A DNA stretch of 64,000 nt, from assembly GCF_030814415.1 (NCBI RefSeq), contig NZ_JAUSVB010000002.1, positions 434,001 to 498,000 of the forward strand, read 5' to 3'. Under the pieces are notes generated by a model. The model searched no databases. It had not been told where the DNA came from and saw only the letters and a program-made list of their open reading frames with translations. The translations under genes and the position numbers were made by a program. The stretch comes from Cellulomonas humilata. GTDB lineage: Bacteria; Actinomycetota; Actinomycetes; Actinomycetales; Cellulomonadaceae. Shown piece by piece: positions 9,632 to 18,141 of the stretch (its first letter is position 1; every line of letters starts with the position of its first letter).

Positions 9632-10686
9632 TTCTCAGGGGTGCTCAGGGCGGGCAGCTTGTCGAAGGTCAGGCCGGTGTGGTCGGGGATCCGGTCCGCG
9701 GAGATCCGCTTGCGGAACACCCAGTAGGTCCAGCCCTGGTAGAGCAGGACGAGCGGCGTGAGGAACGCGGCCACCCAGGTCATCACGGTGAGCGTGTAGT
9801 CGGTCGACGACGCGTTGGTGACGGTCAGCGAGTTGGCCGGGTCGAACGCGGGCATGACGTCGGGGTACATCGAGCCGAAGATCAGCACGACGGCAGCGAC
9901 GATCGCCACGGCGGACGCGGTGAACGCGAGGCCCTCCGAGCGGCGCTGCGCTGCGACCACGAGCACGACCAGTGCCCCGGCCGCGACGACGACGGCCGCC
10001 CACGTCCACGGCACGGAGTACGCGACCTGCGTCCACACGGCCCATGCACCCGCCACGACCAGCGTCACGACGGACGACCGGGCCGCGAACGCCCCGGCAC
10101 GGGCGCGGACGTCCCCGTCCGACTTCAGCGCGAGGAACACCGCACCGTGCGTCAGGAAGATCAGCGCCGTCGTGGCGCCCCCGAGCAGGGCGAACGGGTT
10201 GAGCAGCGCCCAGAAGCCCCCGACGTACTGGTGGTCGGCGTCGAGCTCGACGCCGCGGACGAGGTTGGCGAACGCCACGCCCCAGAGCACGGCGGGCACC
10301 CACGACCCGACCATCAGGCACCGGTCGGCCAGGGACCGCCACCGCGGGTCGTCGATCTTGCCGCGCCACTCGAAGGCCACCACGCGCACGATGAGCGCGA
10401 GGAGGATGAGCAGCAGCGGCAGGTAGAACCCGGAGAACATCGTGGCGTACCACTCGGGGAACGCCGCGAACGTCGCACCGCCCGCGGTGAGCAGCCACAC
10501 CTCGTTGCCGTCCCAGACCGGGCCGATCGTGTTGATCATGACGCGGCGGTCCCGGTCCTTGGCCACGCGGTCGCCGCGGGAGAGCAGGCCGAGGAGCATG
10601 CCGACGCCGAAGTCGAACCCCTCCAGCACGAGGTAGCCGGTCCACAGGACCGCGATGAGGATGAACCAGACGGTCGTGAGCTCCAT
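9628..10686 (-). CDS. cydB: cytochrome bd oxidase subunit II
   Basis: CydB is the second membrane subunit of the high-affinity cytochrome bd quinol oxidase. The 352-residue protein is hydrophobic throughout and begins with the family pattern VWFILIAVLWTGYLVLEGFD, followed by GPVWDGNEVWLLTAGGA. It lies 15 bases downstream of cydA on the same strand and overlaps cydD. Confidence 0.97.
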   Translation of the reverse strand: MELTTVWFILIAVLWTGYLVLEGFDFGVGMLLGLLSRGDRVAKDRDRRVMINTIGPVWDGNEVWLLTAGGATFAAFPEWYATMFSGFYLPLLLILLALIVRVVAFEWRGKIDDPRWRSLADRCLMVGSWVPAVLWGVAFANLVRGVELDADHQYVGGFWALLNPFALLGGATTALIFLTHGAVFLALKSDGDVRARAGAFAARSSVVTLVVAGAWAVWTQVAYSVPWTWAAVVVAAGALVVLVVAAQRRSEGLAFTASAVAIVAAVVLIFGSMYPDVMPAFDPANSLTVTNASSTDYTLTVMTWVAAFLTPLVLLYQGWTYWVFRKRISADRIPDHTGLTFDKLPALSTPEK

Positions 10687-10701
10687 GGTCGTCGGCTCCG
10701 C

Positions 10702-12204
10702 TCAGTACGCGAACGACAGGGGACGCTCGTGCGCCGTGCCTGGGTCGTTGTCGGGGTTGTCCGGGCTGGGGTCGTGCTCGCTGTCCGCCACACCCTGGAT
10801 CGCGTACCGGTGCATGAGGCGGTACCAGAACACGGCGAGGACCCCGTAGAGCAGCGTGAAGGCGATCAGGCTCGTCAGGATCGTCCCCGTGCTGGTCACC
10901 GTGGAGACGCCGCGGGCGGTGAGCAGCCAGACGCCGTCGACGCCGCCGGGGTTCGGGTTGGGCGCGACGACCCAGGGCTGACGGCCCATCTCGGTGAAGA
11001 TCCAGCCGAACGACGAGGCCAGGAACGGGGTCGCGATCGCGGCGATGCCGAGCCGGCCGACCCACACGTTCCCGCTCACGCGGCCCTTGCGGGTCACCCA
11101 GAACGCCACCACCGCGAGCGCGGCCGAGCCGAGCGCGAAGCCGATCATGAGACGGAAGCCCCAGTAGGTGACGGCGAGGTTCGGGATGTAGCTGATCGGG
11201 TCGCCGTTCGCGTCGGTGTACCCGAACTTCTCCTCGTACGACTGCTGCAGCTGGTCGGTGCCCTGCAGGGTGGCGGAGAAGTCACCCGTCGCCAGGAACG
11301 AGAGCGCGCCGGGGATCTCGAGGAGGTGGGTGACCTGGTCGCAGTCGTCGCCCGTGCCCAGCGGCCCGATCGCGAGGATCGAGAAGGGCACGCTGGAGGT
11401 CGTCTGGCACAGCGCCTCGGCGGCCGCCATCTTCGTCGGCTGCTGCTCGAACATGAGCTTGGCCTGCTGGTCGCCGCTCAGGGCGACACCGACGCCGGAG
11501 ATCACCATGACGATGACCCCGAGGACGACCGCGGGGCGGTAGACGTCGCGCGCCTTGTCCGCCTGGCCCGCGCGCACCAGCCGCACCATCCACCAGGCGG
11601 CGATGCCGGCGACGAACGTCCCTGCGGTGAGGAACGCGGCCGAGATCGTGTGCGGGAACGCCGCGAGCAGCGTGTTGTTCGACAGCACGGCGCCGATGTC
11701 CGTCATCTCGGCGCGCCCGCGCTCCGCGTTGAACGTGGCACCGACCGGGTGCTGCATCCAGGAGTTCGCGGCGAGGATGAAGTAGGCGGACAGGTTCGTG
11801 GCGATCGCCACCGCCCAGATGCAGGCGAGGTGGACCTTCTTCGGCAGCTTGTCCCAGCCGAAGATCCACAGCCCGAGGAACGTCGACTCGACGAAGAACG
11901 CGGCGAGCGCCTCCATGGCGAGCGGGGCACCGAACACGTCACCGACGAAGCGGGAGTACTCGCTCCACGCCATGCCGAACTGGAACTCCTGCACGATGCC
12001 GGTGGCCACACCGATCGCGAAGTTGATGAGCAGGAGCTTCCCGAAGAACTTGGTGAGACGCAGCCAGCGCTCGTTCCCCGTCCGCACCCACGCCGTCTGC
12101 ATGATCGCGACCAGTGGCGCCAGGCCGATCGTCAACGGGACGAAGATGAAGTGGTAGACGGTCGTGATGCCGAACTGCCACCGTGCCACGTCCAGCGTGT
12201 CCAC
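10702..12204 (-). CDS. cydA: cytochrome bd oxidase subunit I
   Basis: CydA carries hemes b558, b595 and d and oxidises quinol. The 500-residue protein begins with the typical WQFGITTVYHFIFVPLTIG, which includes the histidine ligand region, and contains FQFGMAWSEYSRFVGDVFG and GRQPWVV. The Q-loop looks short, as in the actinobacterial form. GTG at 12204 has GGAGGA upstream. It is the first gene of a five-gene minus-strand run ending with the DevS-like kinase. Confidence 0.97.
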   Translation of the reverse strand: MDTLDVARWQFGITTVYHFIFVPLTIGLAPLVAIMQTAWVRTGNERWLRLTKFFGKLLLINFAIGVATGIVQEFQFGMAWSEYSRFVGDVFGAPLAMEALAAFFVESTFLGLWIFGWDKLPKKVHLACIWAVAIATNLSAYFILAANSWMQHPVGATFNAERGRAEMTDIGAVLSNNTLLAAFPHTISAAFLTAGTFVAGIAAWWMVRLVRAGQADKARDVYRPAVVLGVIVMVISGVGVALSGDQQAKLMFEQQPTKMAAAEALCQTTSSVPFSILAIGPLGTGDDCDQVTHLLEIPGALSFLATGDFSATLQGTDQLQQSYEEKFGYTDANGDPISYIPNLAVTYWGFRLMIGFALGSAALAVVAFWVTRKGRVSGNVWVGRLGIAAIATPFLASSFGWIFTEMGRQPWVVAPNPNPGGVDGVWLLTARGVSTVTSTGTILTSLIAFTLLYGVLAVFWYRLMHRYAIQGVADSEHDPSPDNPDNDPGTAHERPLSFAY

Positions 12205-12695
12205 GAGTCCTCCGGGGTGCTACAGGAGCTGCGGGTGCGTCGGGTCTACGGTCCGGGCGCCCGACGGACGAGACGACCGTCCAGGTCAGGTGGCCTGGAC
12301 AGCAACGCGAGGACCGGGTCCAGTCTGCTCCTGTGGCGGGGGTGCTGGAAGCCAGACGCGGCCGGGTGTGCGTCACACCGGGACGCGCCGACGTGGACAC
12401 GCGGCACGCCGTGCGAAGACCCCTGTGCGATACTGACCCCGGCTCCTAGGACGACCACACCGTCTCGGGACCCTTGAGCTCGCAGCACCAGCATGTCGTG
12501 CGCGCCAGCCGCCGCTTCGCCACCCGCTGGTCCCCGATCGGGACCGACGGCTCCGGCCCCGCAGGCGATGGCGCCGACCGGGTGCAGCAGCCACGACCGC
12601 CGACTTTCCGTCGCCGCGCAGCACGCGTGCGACGACCGACCGACCGAGTACCGCCGCGTGTGGGTGGCGATGCCCGGTACCCAGGAGCACTTCGC
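12205..12695. other. 491-bp divergent intergenic region cydA / RNase E
   Basis: No credible gene was found. The region must carry the cydA promoter (leftward) and the RNase E promoter and leader (rightward). A candidate -10, GATACT, lies near 12428. GAGGACCGGGTCCAG near 12310 is a partial palindrome related to, but one base shorter than, a DevR box. Confidence 0.5.
12365..12379. promoter_or_regulatory. inverted repeat upstream of cydA
   Basis: GGTGTG and CACACC are exact inverted repeats with a three-base centre, about 160 bases upstream of cydA. The spacing does not fit Rex (TGTG, eight bases, CACA). It may be an operator or only a short hairpin. Confidence 0.25.
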
Positions 12696-15600
12696 GTGAC
12701 CGACGAGAACACCCCCACCACAGACGTGACGACCGCCGGGGGTGAGGCACCGCCCGCACCCCCGCGCCGCCGCCGTGCCACCCGCGTGACCGCCGCTCCC
12801 AGCAACGACGCCCCGGCCGACGCCGTGGTCACCGTGCCGGCCCCCACCGCAGAGCCGGTCGAGCCGCCTGTCCAGACGGCGTCCGTCGTCGAGGAGCAGA
12901 GCTCGGACGCATCCGCCGCGCCGGTCGCCCCGCCCAAGAAGAAGTCCCGCCGCGTGACGCGCACCGTCGTCGTCGGCGCGTCCGACGAGGCACCGGCCGT
13001 CACCGCCCCCGAGGCCGAGGTTCCGCCCGTCGTCGCCGAGGCCCCCGCGGCCGCCACGCCGTCCGAGCCCGAGGCCGAGCCGGCCAAGGCTGCGCCTCGC
13101 CGCCGCCGCTCCGGGACTCGCGCCGCCTCCGCTCCGGAGCCGGCACCCGAGCCCGTCGTCGAGGCCGAGGCCGAGGTCGTCGAGGACGAGGAGGCCGAGG
13201 GCGCTGCGACGCTCGACGTCCTCGCCGAGCTGGCTGCCACGACTCAGGCGGGGGAGCCGGCCGAGCCCGCGAGCGCCACCACGAGCACCACCTCCACCGG
13301 CTCCCGCTTCGCCACGACCGCGCTGCTCTTCCAGGCGCCGGACCCGAGCGCCGCACGGCCGCGCCGCCGCCGCGCTCAGGCCAGCACGGGCTCGCCGGAG
13401 GAGATCTCGGAGGCCGCCCACCGCGACGCCGCCGAGCTGGTCGCCGAGACGGTCGAGCAGGCGGAGCCGACGGAGCAGGCCGCAGCGCCCTCGTCGACGT
13501 CGTCGCGCGGATCACGCCGCCGTGGTCGTCGTGGCCGCACCGGTGACGCGGCGTCCGTCGAGGACGCCGCCGCCGAGGACGTCGACGCGCAGGACGAGAT
13601 CCCTGCCGACGAGGTCGCCGAGGACCAGACCGCCGACGACCAGGTCGAGTCGGACGAGGACGACGAGAACGAGGCGTCCGACGAGGGCGCCGCCGGTGCA
13701 CCCCGTCGCCGTCGTCGCCGTGGCGGCCGGGGTCGGCGCAGCCGTCCCGAGTCGGCGGGCACGACCGAGGACGCCGACGAGTCGGACGACGAGTCCGACG
13801 AGGGTGCCGAGGGCGACACCGAGTCCGACGCCGACGACTCCGCGGTGGAGGGCGACGGCTCGAGCCGTCGGCGTCGCCGCCGCCGTCGGGGTTCCTCGCG
13901 GGGCGACTCCGGCGAGCAGGGCGAGGCCCGCCCGGCCCGCACGCGAGCGCCGAGCGACGAGGTCACGGCCCTGCGCGGCTCCACGCGGCTCGAGGCCAAG
14001 CGCCAGCGCCGCCGGGACGGTCGCGACGCCGGCCGTCGCCGCCAGATCATCACGGAGTCCGAGTTCCTCGCCCGCCGCGAGTCGGTGGACCGCTCGATGA
14101 TCGTGCGCGAGAAGAACGCCCGCACGCAGATCGCCGTGCTCGAGGACGGTGTGCTCGTCGAGCACTACGTGTCCAACCAGGCGCAGTCGTCGATGGTCGG
14201 CAACGTCTACCTCGGTCGCGTGCAGAACGTGCTCCCGAGCATGGAGGCCGCGTTCGTCGACGTCGGCAAGGGCCGCAACGCCGTGCTGTACGCCGGTGAG
14301 GTCAACTGGGACGCCGCCGGGCTCGAGGGCGGGTCGGCCCGCCGCATCGAGCAGGCGCTCAAGTCCGGTGACCCCGTGCTCGTGCAGGTCACCAAGGACC
14401 CGATCGGCCACAAGGGTGCGCGTCTGACCTCGCAGGTCACGCTCGCCGGCCGCTACCTGGTGTACGTGCCCGGCGGCGGCATGACCGGCATCAGCCGCAA
14501 GCTGCCCGACACCGAGCGCAACCGCCTGAAGAAGATCCTGCGCGAGATCGTCCCGGACTCCGCCGGCGTCATCGTCCGCACGGCCGCCGAGGGGGCCAGC
14601 GAGGACGAGCTGCGCGCCGACATCGCCCGCCTGCAGGGGCAGTGGGAGGCCATCGAGAAGAAGTCGAAGACCGCGTCGGCCCCGGCCCTGCTCCAGGGCG
14701 AGCCGGACATGGCCATCCGCGTGGTCCGCGACATCTTCAACGACGACTTCTCGTCCCTCGTGGTCGAGGGTGCCGACGCCTGGTCGACGATCTCGTCGTA
14801 CATCGACGAGCTCGCCCCGGACCTGGCGCAGAAGGTGTCCCGCTGGGAGTCCGACACGGACGTCTTCGCGGTGCACCGCATCGACGAGCAGCTGGCCAAG
14901 GGCATGGACCGCAAGGTCTGGCTGCCGTCGGGCGGCTCGCTGGTCATCGACCGGACCGAGGCCATGACGGTCGTGGACGTCAACACCGGCAAGTTCACGG
15001 GCTCGGGCGGCACGCTCGAGGAGACCGTGACGCGCAACAACCTCGAGGCCGCCGAGGAGATCGTCCGCCAGCTCCGCCTGCGCGACATCGGCGGCATCAT
15101 CGTCATCGACTTCATCGACATGGTGCTCGAGTCCAACCGCGACCTCGTGCTGCGCCGCCTGGTGGAGTGCCTGGGCCGCGACCGGACCAAGCACCAGGTC
15201 GCCGAGGTCACCTCGCTCGGCCTGGTCCAGATGACGCGCAAGCGCGTCGGCCAGGGCCTCGTCGAGGCGTTCAGCGAGACGTGCGAGCACTGCCACGGGC
15301 GCGGCTTCATCGTGCATGAGGAGCCGATCGAGAAGAACAACCAGCGTCCCGACGCCGGTGCCCAGCAGCAGCCGGCCACCACCGCCGCCGAGGGTGAGGC
15401 CAAGCGGTCTCGTCGCAAGCGCGGCGGTGCCAAGGAGCCGGTCGCGCACGTCCCGCACGCGGGCGTGCCGGTCCTGCCCGAGGCCCGGGAGGCGGTCAAG
15501 GCGACGCTCGCGACGATCGCCGCGGCCGCCGCCCACGCGCACGAGCACGACCACGAGCACCACGCTCCGGCCGTCATCGCCGAGACCGACGAGGCGCCGG

Positions 15601-15803
15601 CGCCCAGCGCTCCCGCTCTCGACGTGTTCGCCGAGTTCGCCGGCACGCAGTTGCCGGCGGAGCCCGAGTCGGACGGACCGGTCGAGGAGCTCGAGCTCAC
15701 GGCGGTCCCCGCGGACGTGTTCGAGGCGGACAGCGCCGAGCCTGCGGACGACGAGCCCGCGGACGCCGAGCCTGCGGACGACGCCGACACCCAGCAGGGC
15801 TGA
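12696..15803 (+). CDS. rne: ribonuclease E/G family endoribonuclease
   Basis: This 1035-residue protein has the RNase E/G catalytic core at about residues 470-890: an S1-like RNA-binding part (MVGNVYLGRVQNVLP), the DNase I-like acidic site VVDVNTG and VIDFIDM, and the zinc-link CEHCHGRG. The first 450 or so residues and the last 150 are low-complexity, rich in Glu, Ala, Asp and Arg clusters, as is usual for actinobacterial RNase E. The C-terminal arm has a His/Glu run (AHAHEHDHEHH). GTG at 12696 has AGGAG nine bases upstream; an upstream extension in frame has no such site. RNase E initiates mRNA decay and rRNA maturation. Confidence 0.95.
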   Translation: MTDENTPTTDVTTAGGEAPPAPPRRRRATRVTAAPSNDAPADAVVTVPAPTAEPVEPPVQTASVVEEQSSDASAAPVAPPKKKSRRVTRTVVVGASDEAPAVTAPEAEVPPVVAEAPAAATPSEPEAEPAKAAPRRRRSGTRAASAPEPAPEPVVEAEAEVVEDEEAEGAATLDVLAELAATTQAGEPAEPASATTSTTSTGSRFATTALLFQAPDPSAARPRRRRAQASTGSPEEISEAAHRDAAELVAETVEQAEPTEQAAAPSSTSSRGSRRRGRRGRTGDAASVEDAAAEDVDAQDEIPADEVAEDQTADDQVESDEDDENEASDEGAAGAPRRRRRRGGRGRRSRPESAGTTEDADESDDESDEGAEGDTESDADDSAVEGDGSSRRRRRRRRGSSRGDSGEQGEARPARTRAPSDEVTALRGSTRLEAKRQRRRDGRDAGRRRQIITESEFLARRESVDRSMIVREKNARTQIAVLEDGVLVEHYVSNQAQSSMVGNVYLGRVQNVLPSMEAAFVDVGKGRNAVLYAGEVNWDAAGLEGGSARRIEQALKSGDPVLVQVTKDPIGHKGARLTSQVTLAGRYLVYVPGGGMTGISRKLPDTERNRLKKILREIVPDSAGVIVRTAAEGASEDELRADIARLQGQWEAIEKKSKTASAPALLQGEPDMAIRVVRDIFNDDFSSLVVEGADAWSTISSYIDELAPDLAQKVSRWESDTDVFAVHRIDEQLAKGMDRKVWLPSGGSLVIDRTEAMTVVDVNTGKFTGSGGTLEETVTRNNLEAAEEIVRQLRLRDIGGIIVIDFIDMVLESNRDLVLRRLVECLGRDRTKHQVAEVTSLGLVQMTRKRVGQGLVEAFSETCEHCHGRGFIVHEEPIEKNNQRPDAGAQQQPATTAAEGEAKRSRRKRGGAKEPVAHVPHAGVPVLPEAREAVKATLATIAAAAAHAHEHDHEHHAPAVIAETDEAPAPSAPALDVFAEFAGTQLPAEPESDGPVEELELTAVPADVFEADSAEPADDEPADAEPADDADTQQG

Positions 15804-15810
15804 CGACAGG

Positions 15811-15840
15811 GCTCGTGCCGGTCAGCCGACCGGCACGAGC
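15811..15840. terminator. bidirectional terminator hairpin
   Basis: A perfect 13-bp stem (GCTCGTGCCGGTC with its complement) and a four-base loop lies between the convergent RNase E and quinone reductase genes. The reductase stop codon is inside the hairpin. Confidence 0.75.
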
Positions 15841-16442
15841 GCCTCGTCGCGGGGTGCCAGCCGCACGCCGGCCACCCGGTCCTCCATGCGCGCGAGCCAC
15901 CGCTCGCGTCGCTGCGGGGACACCTCGGCCACGCGCGGGTGGCTCAGCCATCGCGCCGGCACGCCCATCTTCTGCCACACCCCGCGGACCGACGCCTTCT
16001 GCGCAGTGTTGCCGAACAGCCACCGGTAGGCGGGTCCCGGGGTCGCCATCGTGGTGGCCACGGTGACGCGCTGGAGCCGGACGAACCGTCCGCGGGGCAG
16101 GCCGAACGCGCCGTCCTCGTACGCCCAGCCGGGCACGAGCACCTTGTCGATGAACCCCTTCATCACCGCCGGCGCGGTCTCCCACCAGACGGGGTGCACC
16201 AGGACGAGGTGGTCGGCGGCGTCGATCCGGCGCTGCAGGTCGGCCACGACCGGGTCGATGGTCGTGTGCTCCCGCCAGGCCGCCAGGTCCGCGCGGCGCA
16301 TCACCGGGTCGAAGCCCGAGGCGTCGAGATCGAGGAGGTCCACGTCCCTCCCGGCCCGCCGCGCACCCTGCGCCGCGGCGTCGGCGAGCGCGTGGCAGAA
16401 GCTGCCCTCGTACGGGTGGTTGACGATGACCATCGTGCGCAT
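15822..16442 (-). CDS. flavodoxin-fold NAD(P)H-quinone reductase
   Basis: The 206-residue protein matches the NQO1/MdaB/KefF flavin reductases, which reduce quinones by two electrons. It has the N-terminal phosphate loop region VIVNHPYEGSFCHAL, the segment HLVLVHPVWWETAPAVMKGF that packs on FMN, and TVATTMATPGPAYRW. The AGGAG ribosome site is embedded in the first operator of the shared promoter. The divergent TetR gene and three operators suggest induction by an electrophile or quinone. Confidence 0.85.
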   Translation of the reverse strand: MRTMVIVNHPYEGSFCHALADAAAQGARRAGRDVDLLDLDASGFDPVMRRADLAAWREHTTIDPVVADLQRRIDAADHLVLVHPVWWETAPAVMKGFIDKVLVPGWAYEDGAFGLPRGRFVRLQRVTVATTMATPGPAYRWLFGNTAQKASVRGVWQKMGVPARWLSHPRVAEVSPQRRERWLARMEDRVAGVRLAPRDEALVPVG

Positions 16443-16451
16443 GACGACTCC

Positions 16452-16500
16452 TTGAACGGTGTTAAATTGAACGCTGTTAGATTGATTTAACGCCGTTCAG
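16452..16500. promoter_or_regulatory. triple 15-bp operator between quinone reductase and tetR
   Basis: Three related imperfect palindromes occur at 16452-16466 (TTGAACGGTGTTAAA), 16467-16481 (TTGAACGCTGTTAGA) and, inverted, 16486-16500 (TTTAACGCCGTTCAG). The first two abut. They cover both promoters and are the likely sites of the adjacent TetR protein. Confidence 0.7.
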
Positions 16501-16534
16501 TTGTCAAGGTGGGCCGAGACCCGAGGAGGTTCGG

Positions 16535-17128
16535 ATGGCGCAACGGCTGGATCGCGAGCGGATCGTGCGGCGCGCGCTGGACCTGCTCGACGAGGTCGGG
16601 CTGGACGGGCTCACGCTCCGCCGCCTGGCGAGCGACCTCGGCGTGCAGGCCGCGGCGCTGTACTGGCACGTGCCCAGCAAGGCGGCGCTGCTCGACGAGA
16701 TGGCGACCACCATGCTGCGCGACCTCATCGTCGAGGCCAACGAGGAGCTCGCCGCGCTCGAGGGGGAGCCGTGGCAGGACTGCGTGCGACTCTCGGCCGT
16801 CCGGTTCCGCGCGGCGCTGCTGGCCCGCAGGGACGGCGCCCGGGTGTTCAGCGGGACGTATCTCGCCGACGAACGGCTGGCCGGGTGGATCGACCTGCCC
16901 CTGTCGATCCTCGTCGGGGCAGGCTTCACCGTGCCCGACGCGACCCGCTCCTGGGGGACGCTGCTCGCGTTCGTCCAGGGGTTCGCGGTGGAGGAGCAGG
17001 CGATGCCGGCGGGCGCGAGCGGCGACGTCGAGGAGCGCTTCGCGTTCGGCGTCGACGTGATCGTGCGAGGGCTCGAGTCCCGGCTGGGGGTCGCGGTCGA
17101 CGGCGTGGCGGCAACCGCGGCCCGCTGA
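16535..17128 (+). CDS. TetR-family transcriptional regulator
   Basis: The 197-residue protein has an N-terminal helix-turn-helix (GLDGLTLRRLASDLGVQAAALYWHV) and a C-terminal domain resembling TetR_C of tetracycline-type repressors, here without a recognised ligand. ATG at 16535 has GAGGAGG eight bases upstream. It is divergent from the quinone reductase and probably represses both genes through the three operators between them. Confidence 0.9.
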   Translation: MAQRLDRERIVRRALDLLDEVGLDGLTLRRLASDLGVQAAALYWHVPSKAALLDEMATTMLRDLIVEANEELAALEGEPWQDCVRLSAVRFRAALLARRDGARVFSGTYLADERLAGWIDLPLSILVGAGFTVPDATRSWGTLLAFVQGFAVEEQAMPAGASGDVEERFAFGVDVIVRGLESRLGVAVDGVAATAAR

Positions 17129-17186
17129 CGGGTACCCTGGACGACGTGCGTTAGGTCACGTCGCCCCGGTGGCGGGACCGTCAGGT

Positions 17187-17215
17187 TTGACCCTGCGGCG
17201 TGGGGTCCGTACCCT
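17187..17215 (+). promoter_or_regulatory. promoter of rplU-rpmA
   Basis: TTGACC at 17187-17192 and TACCCT at 17210-17215 are separated by exactly 17 bases, a strong match to the vegetative consensus, about 165 bases upstream of rplU. Confidence 0.65.
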
Positions 17216-17220
17216 AGAAC

Positions 17221-17378
17221 GTCGGCGCGTCGTGTGCGCGCTGGTCAGGTGTGCCGCCGCAGCGGCGCCGACGCGAACCCCCACGGGAACCGGCGACAAC
17301 CGGTGGCAGCGGGATGTGCGCGGGCGCAGGCAGGGCACACCCAGAGCGTTAGTGACCTAGGCAGTTCGACGAGCAGAG
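17221..17378 (+). ncRNA. structured 5' leader of the L21 operon
   Basis: The transcript from the promoter above would have a leader of about 157 bases. GTCGGCGC at 17221-17228 pairs with GCGCCGAC at 17265-17272, with a GCCGC/GCGGC hairpin inside. Ribosomal-protein leaders often bind their own product; such a role here is inferred. Confidence 0.35.
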
Positions 17379-17699
17379 ATGAGCAGCAACGTGGTGTACG
17401 CGATCGTGAAGGCTGGCGGCCGCCAGGAGAAGGTCGCGGTGGGCGACGTCGTCGTCGTCGACCGCCTCGCCGCGCAGGCCGGGTCGACCATCGAGCTGAC
17501 CGCCCTGCTGCTCGTCGACGGTGAGAAGGTCACCACCGACGCCAAGGCCCTGGCCAAGGTGAAGGTGACGGCGGAGGTCGTGCGGGACGAGAAGGGTCCC
17601 AAGATCGACATCCTCAAGTACAAGAACAAGACCGGCTACCGCAAGCGCCAGGGTCACCGCCAGAAGCTGACCCGCCTCAAGGTCACCGGCATCTCCTGA
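17379..17699 (+). CDS. rplU: 50S ribosomal protein L21
   Basis: The product is 106 residues and contains the L21 pattern [18 protein letters not shown] and the C-terminal [13 protein letters not shown] at 17379 adds four residues (MSSN) to the usual start. The ribosome site is weak, so initiation at GTG 17391 is possible. L27 and Obg follow in the standard order. Confidence 0.96.
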   Translation: MSSNVVYAIVKAGGRQEKVAVGDVVVVDRLAAQAGSTIELTALLLVDGEKVTTDAKALAKVKVTAEVVRDEKGPKIDILKYKNKTGYRKRQGHRQKLTRLKVTGIS

Positions 17700-17760
17700 T
17701 CTCGCGCCGTGGCCTGCAGGCTGCGGACCCCCATTCTCTGAGCACGAAAGCAGGTTCGTC

Positions 17761-18021
17761 ATGGCACACAAGAAGGGCGCGAGCTCCTCGCGCAACGGTC
17801 GCGACTCGAACGCCCAGCGCCTGGGCGTCAAGCGCTTCGGTGGCCAGGTCGTCAAGGCCGGCGAGATCATCGTCCGCCAGCGCGGCACGCACTTCCACCC
17901 CGGCGTGAACGTCGGCCGTGGCGGCGACGACACGCTGTTCGCCCTCGCCCCCGGCGCCGTGACCTTCGGGACGCGCCGTGGCCGCAAGGTCATCGACATC
18001 GTCGTGGCGGCCGAGGTCTGA
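17761..18021 (+). CDS. rpmA: 50S ribosomal protein L27
   Basis: The 86-residue protein starts [16 protein letters not shown], the L27 N-terminal tail that reaches the peptidyl-transferase centre, with no Firmicutes-type cleavable leader. It has [20 protein letters not shown] in the body. It is co-transcribed with rplU and followed by a terminator. Confidence 0.98.
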   Translation: MAHKKGASSSRNGRDSNAQRLGVKRFGGQVVKAGEIIVRQRGTHFHPGVNVGRGGDDTLFALAPGAVTFGTRRGRKVIDIVVAAEV

Positions 18022-18068
18022 GTTCTTCATGACGATGCGGCATCGGTCCGCGTCGGGTCATTCGTGGG

Positions 18069-18095
18069 AGGGGCGCACCGGTGCGGTGCGCCCCT
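18069..18095 (+). terminator. terminator after rpmA
   Basis: A perfect 11-bp stem (AGGGGCGCACC with its complement) and a five-base loop, followed by TTCT, closes the rplU-rpmA unit. The obgE gene therefore probably has its own promoter. Confidence 0.75.
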
Positions 18096-18141
18096 TCTGC
18101 GTGTGAGTATCGATAAGTAGCAATGCAAGGGAGGTTCAGCC

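Noticed and set aside
12308..12322. DevR box upstream of cydA (GAGGACCGGGTCCAG)
   Set aside because: The central spacer is three bases instead of four, and flanking bases do not match.
12365..12379. Rex-type operator upstream of cydA
   Set aside because: Half-sites are three bases apart rather than eight, so I list it only as an unassigned inverted repeat.
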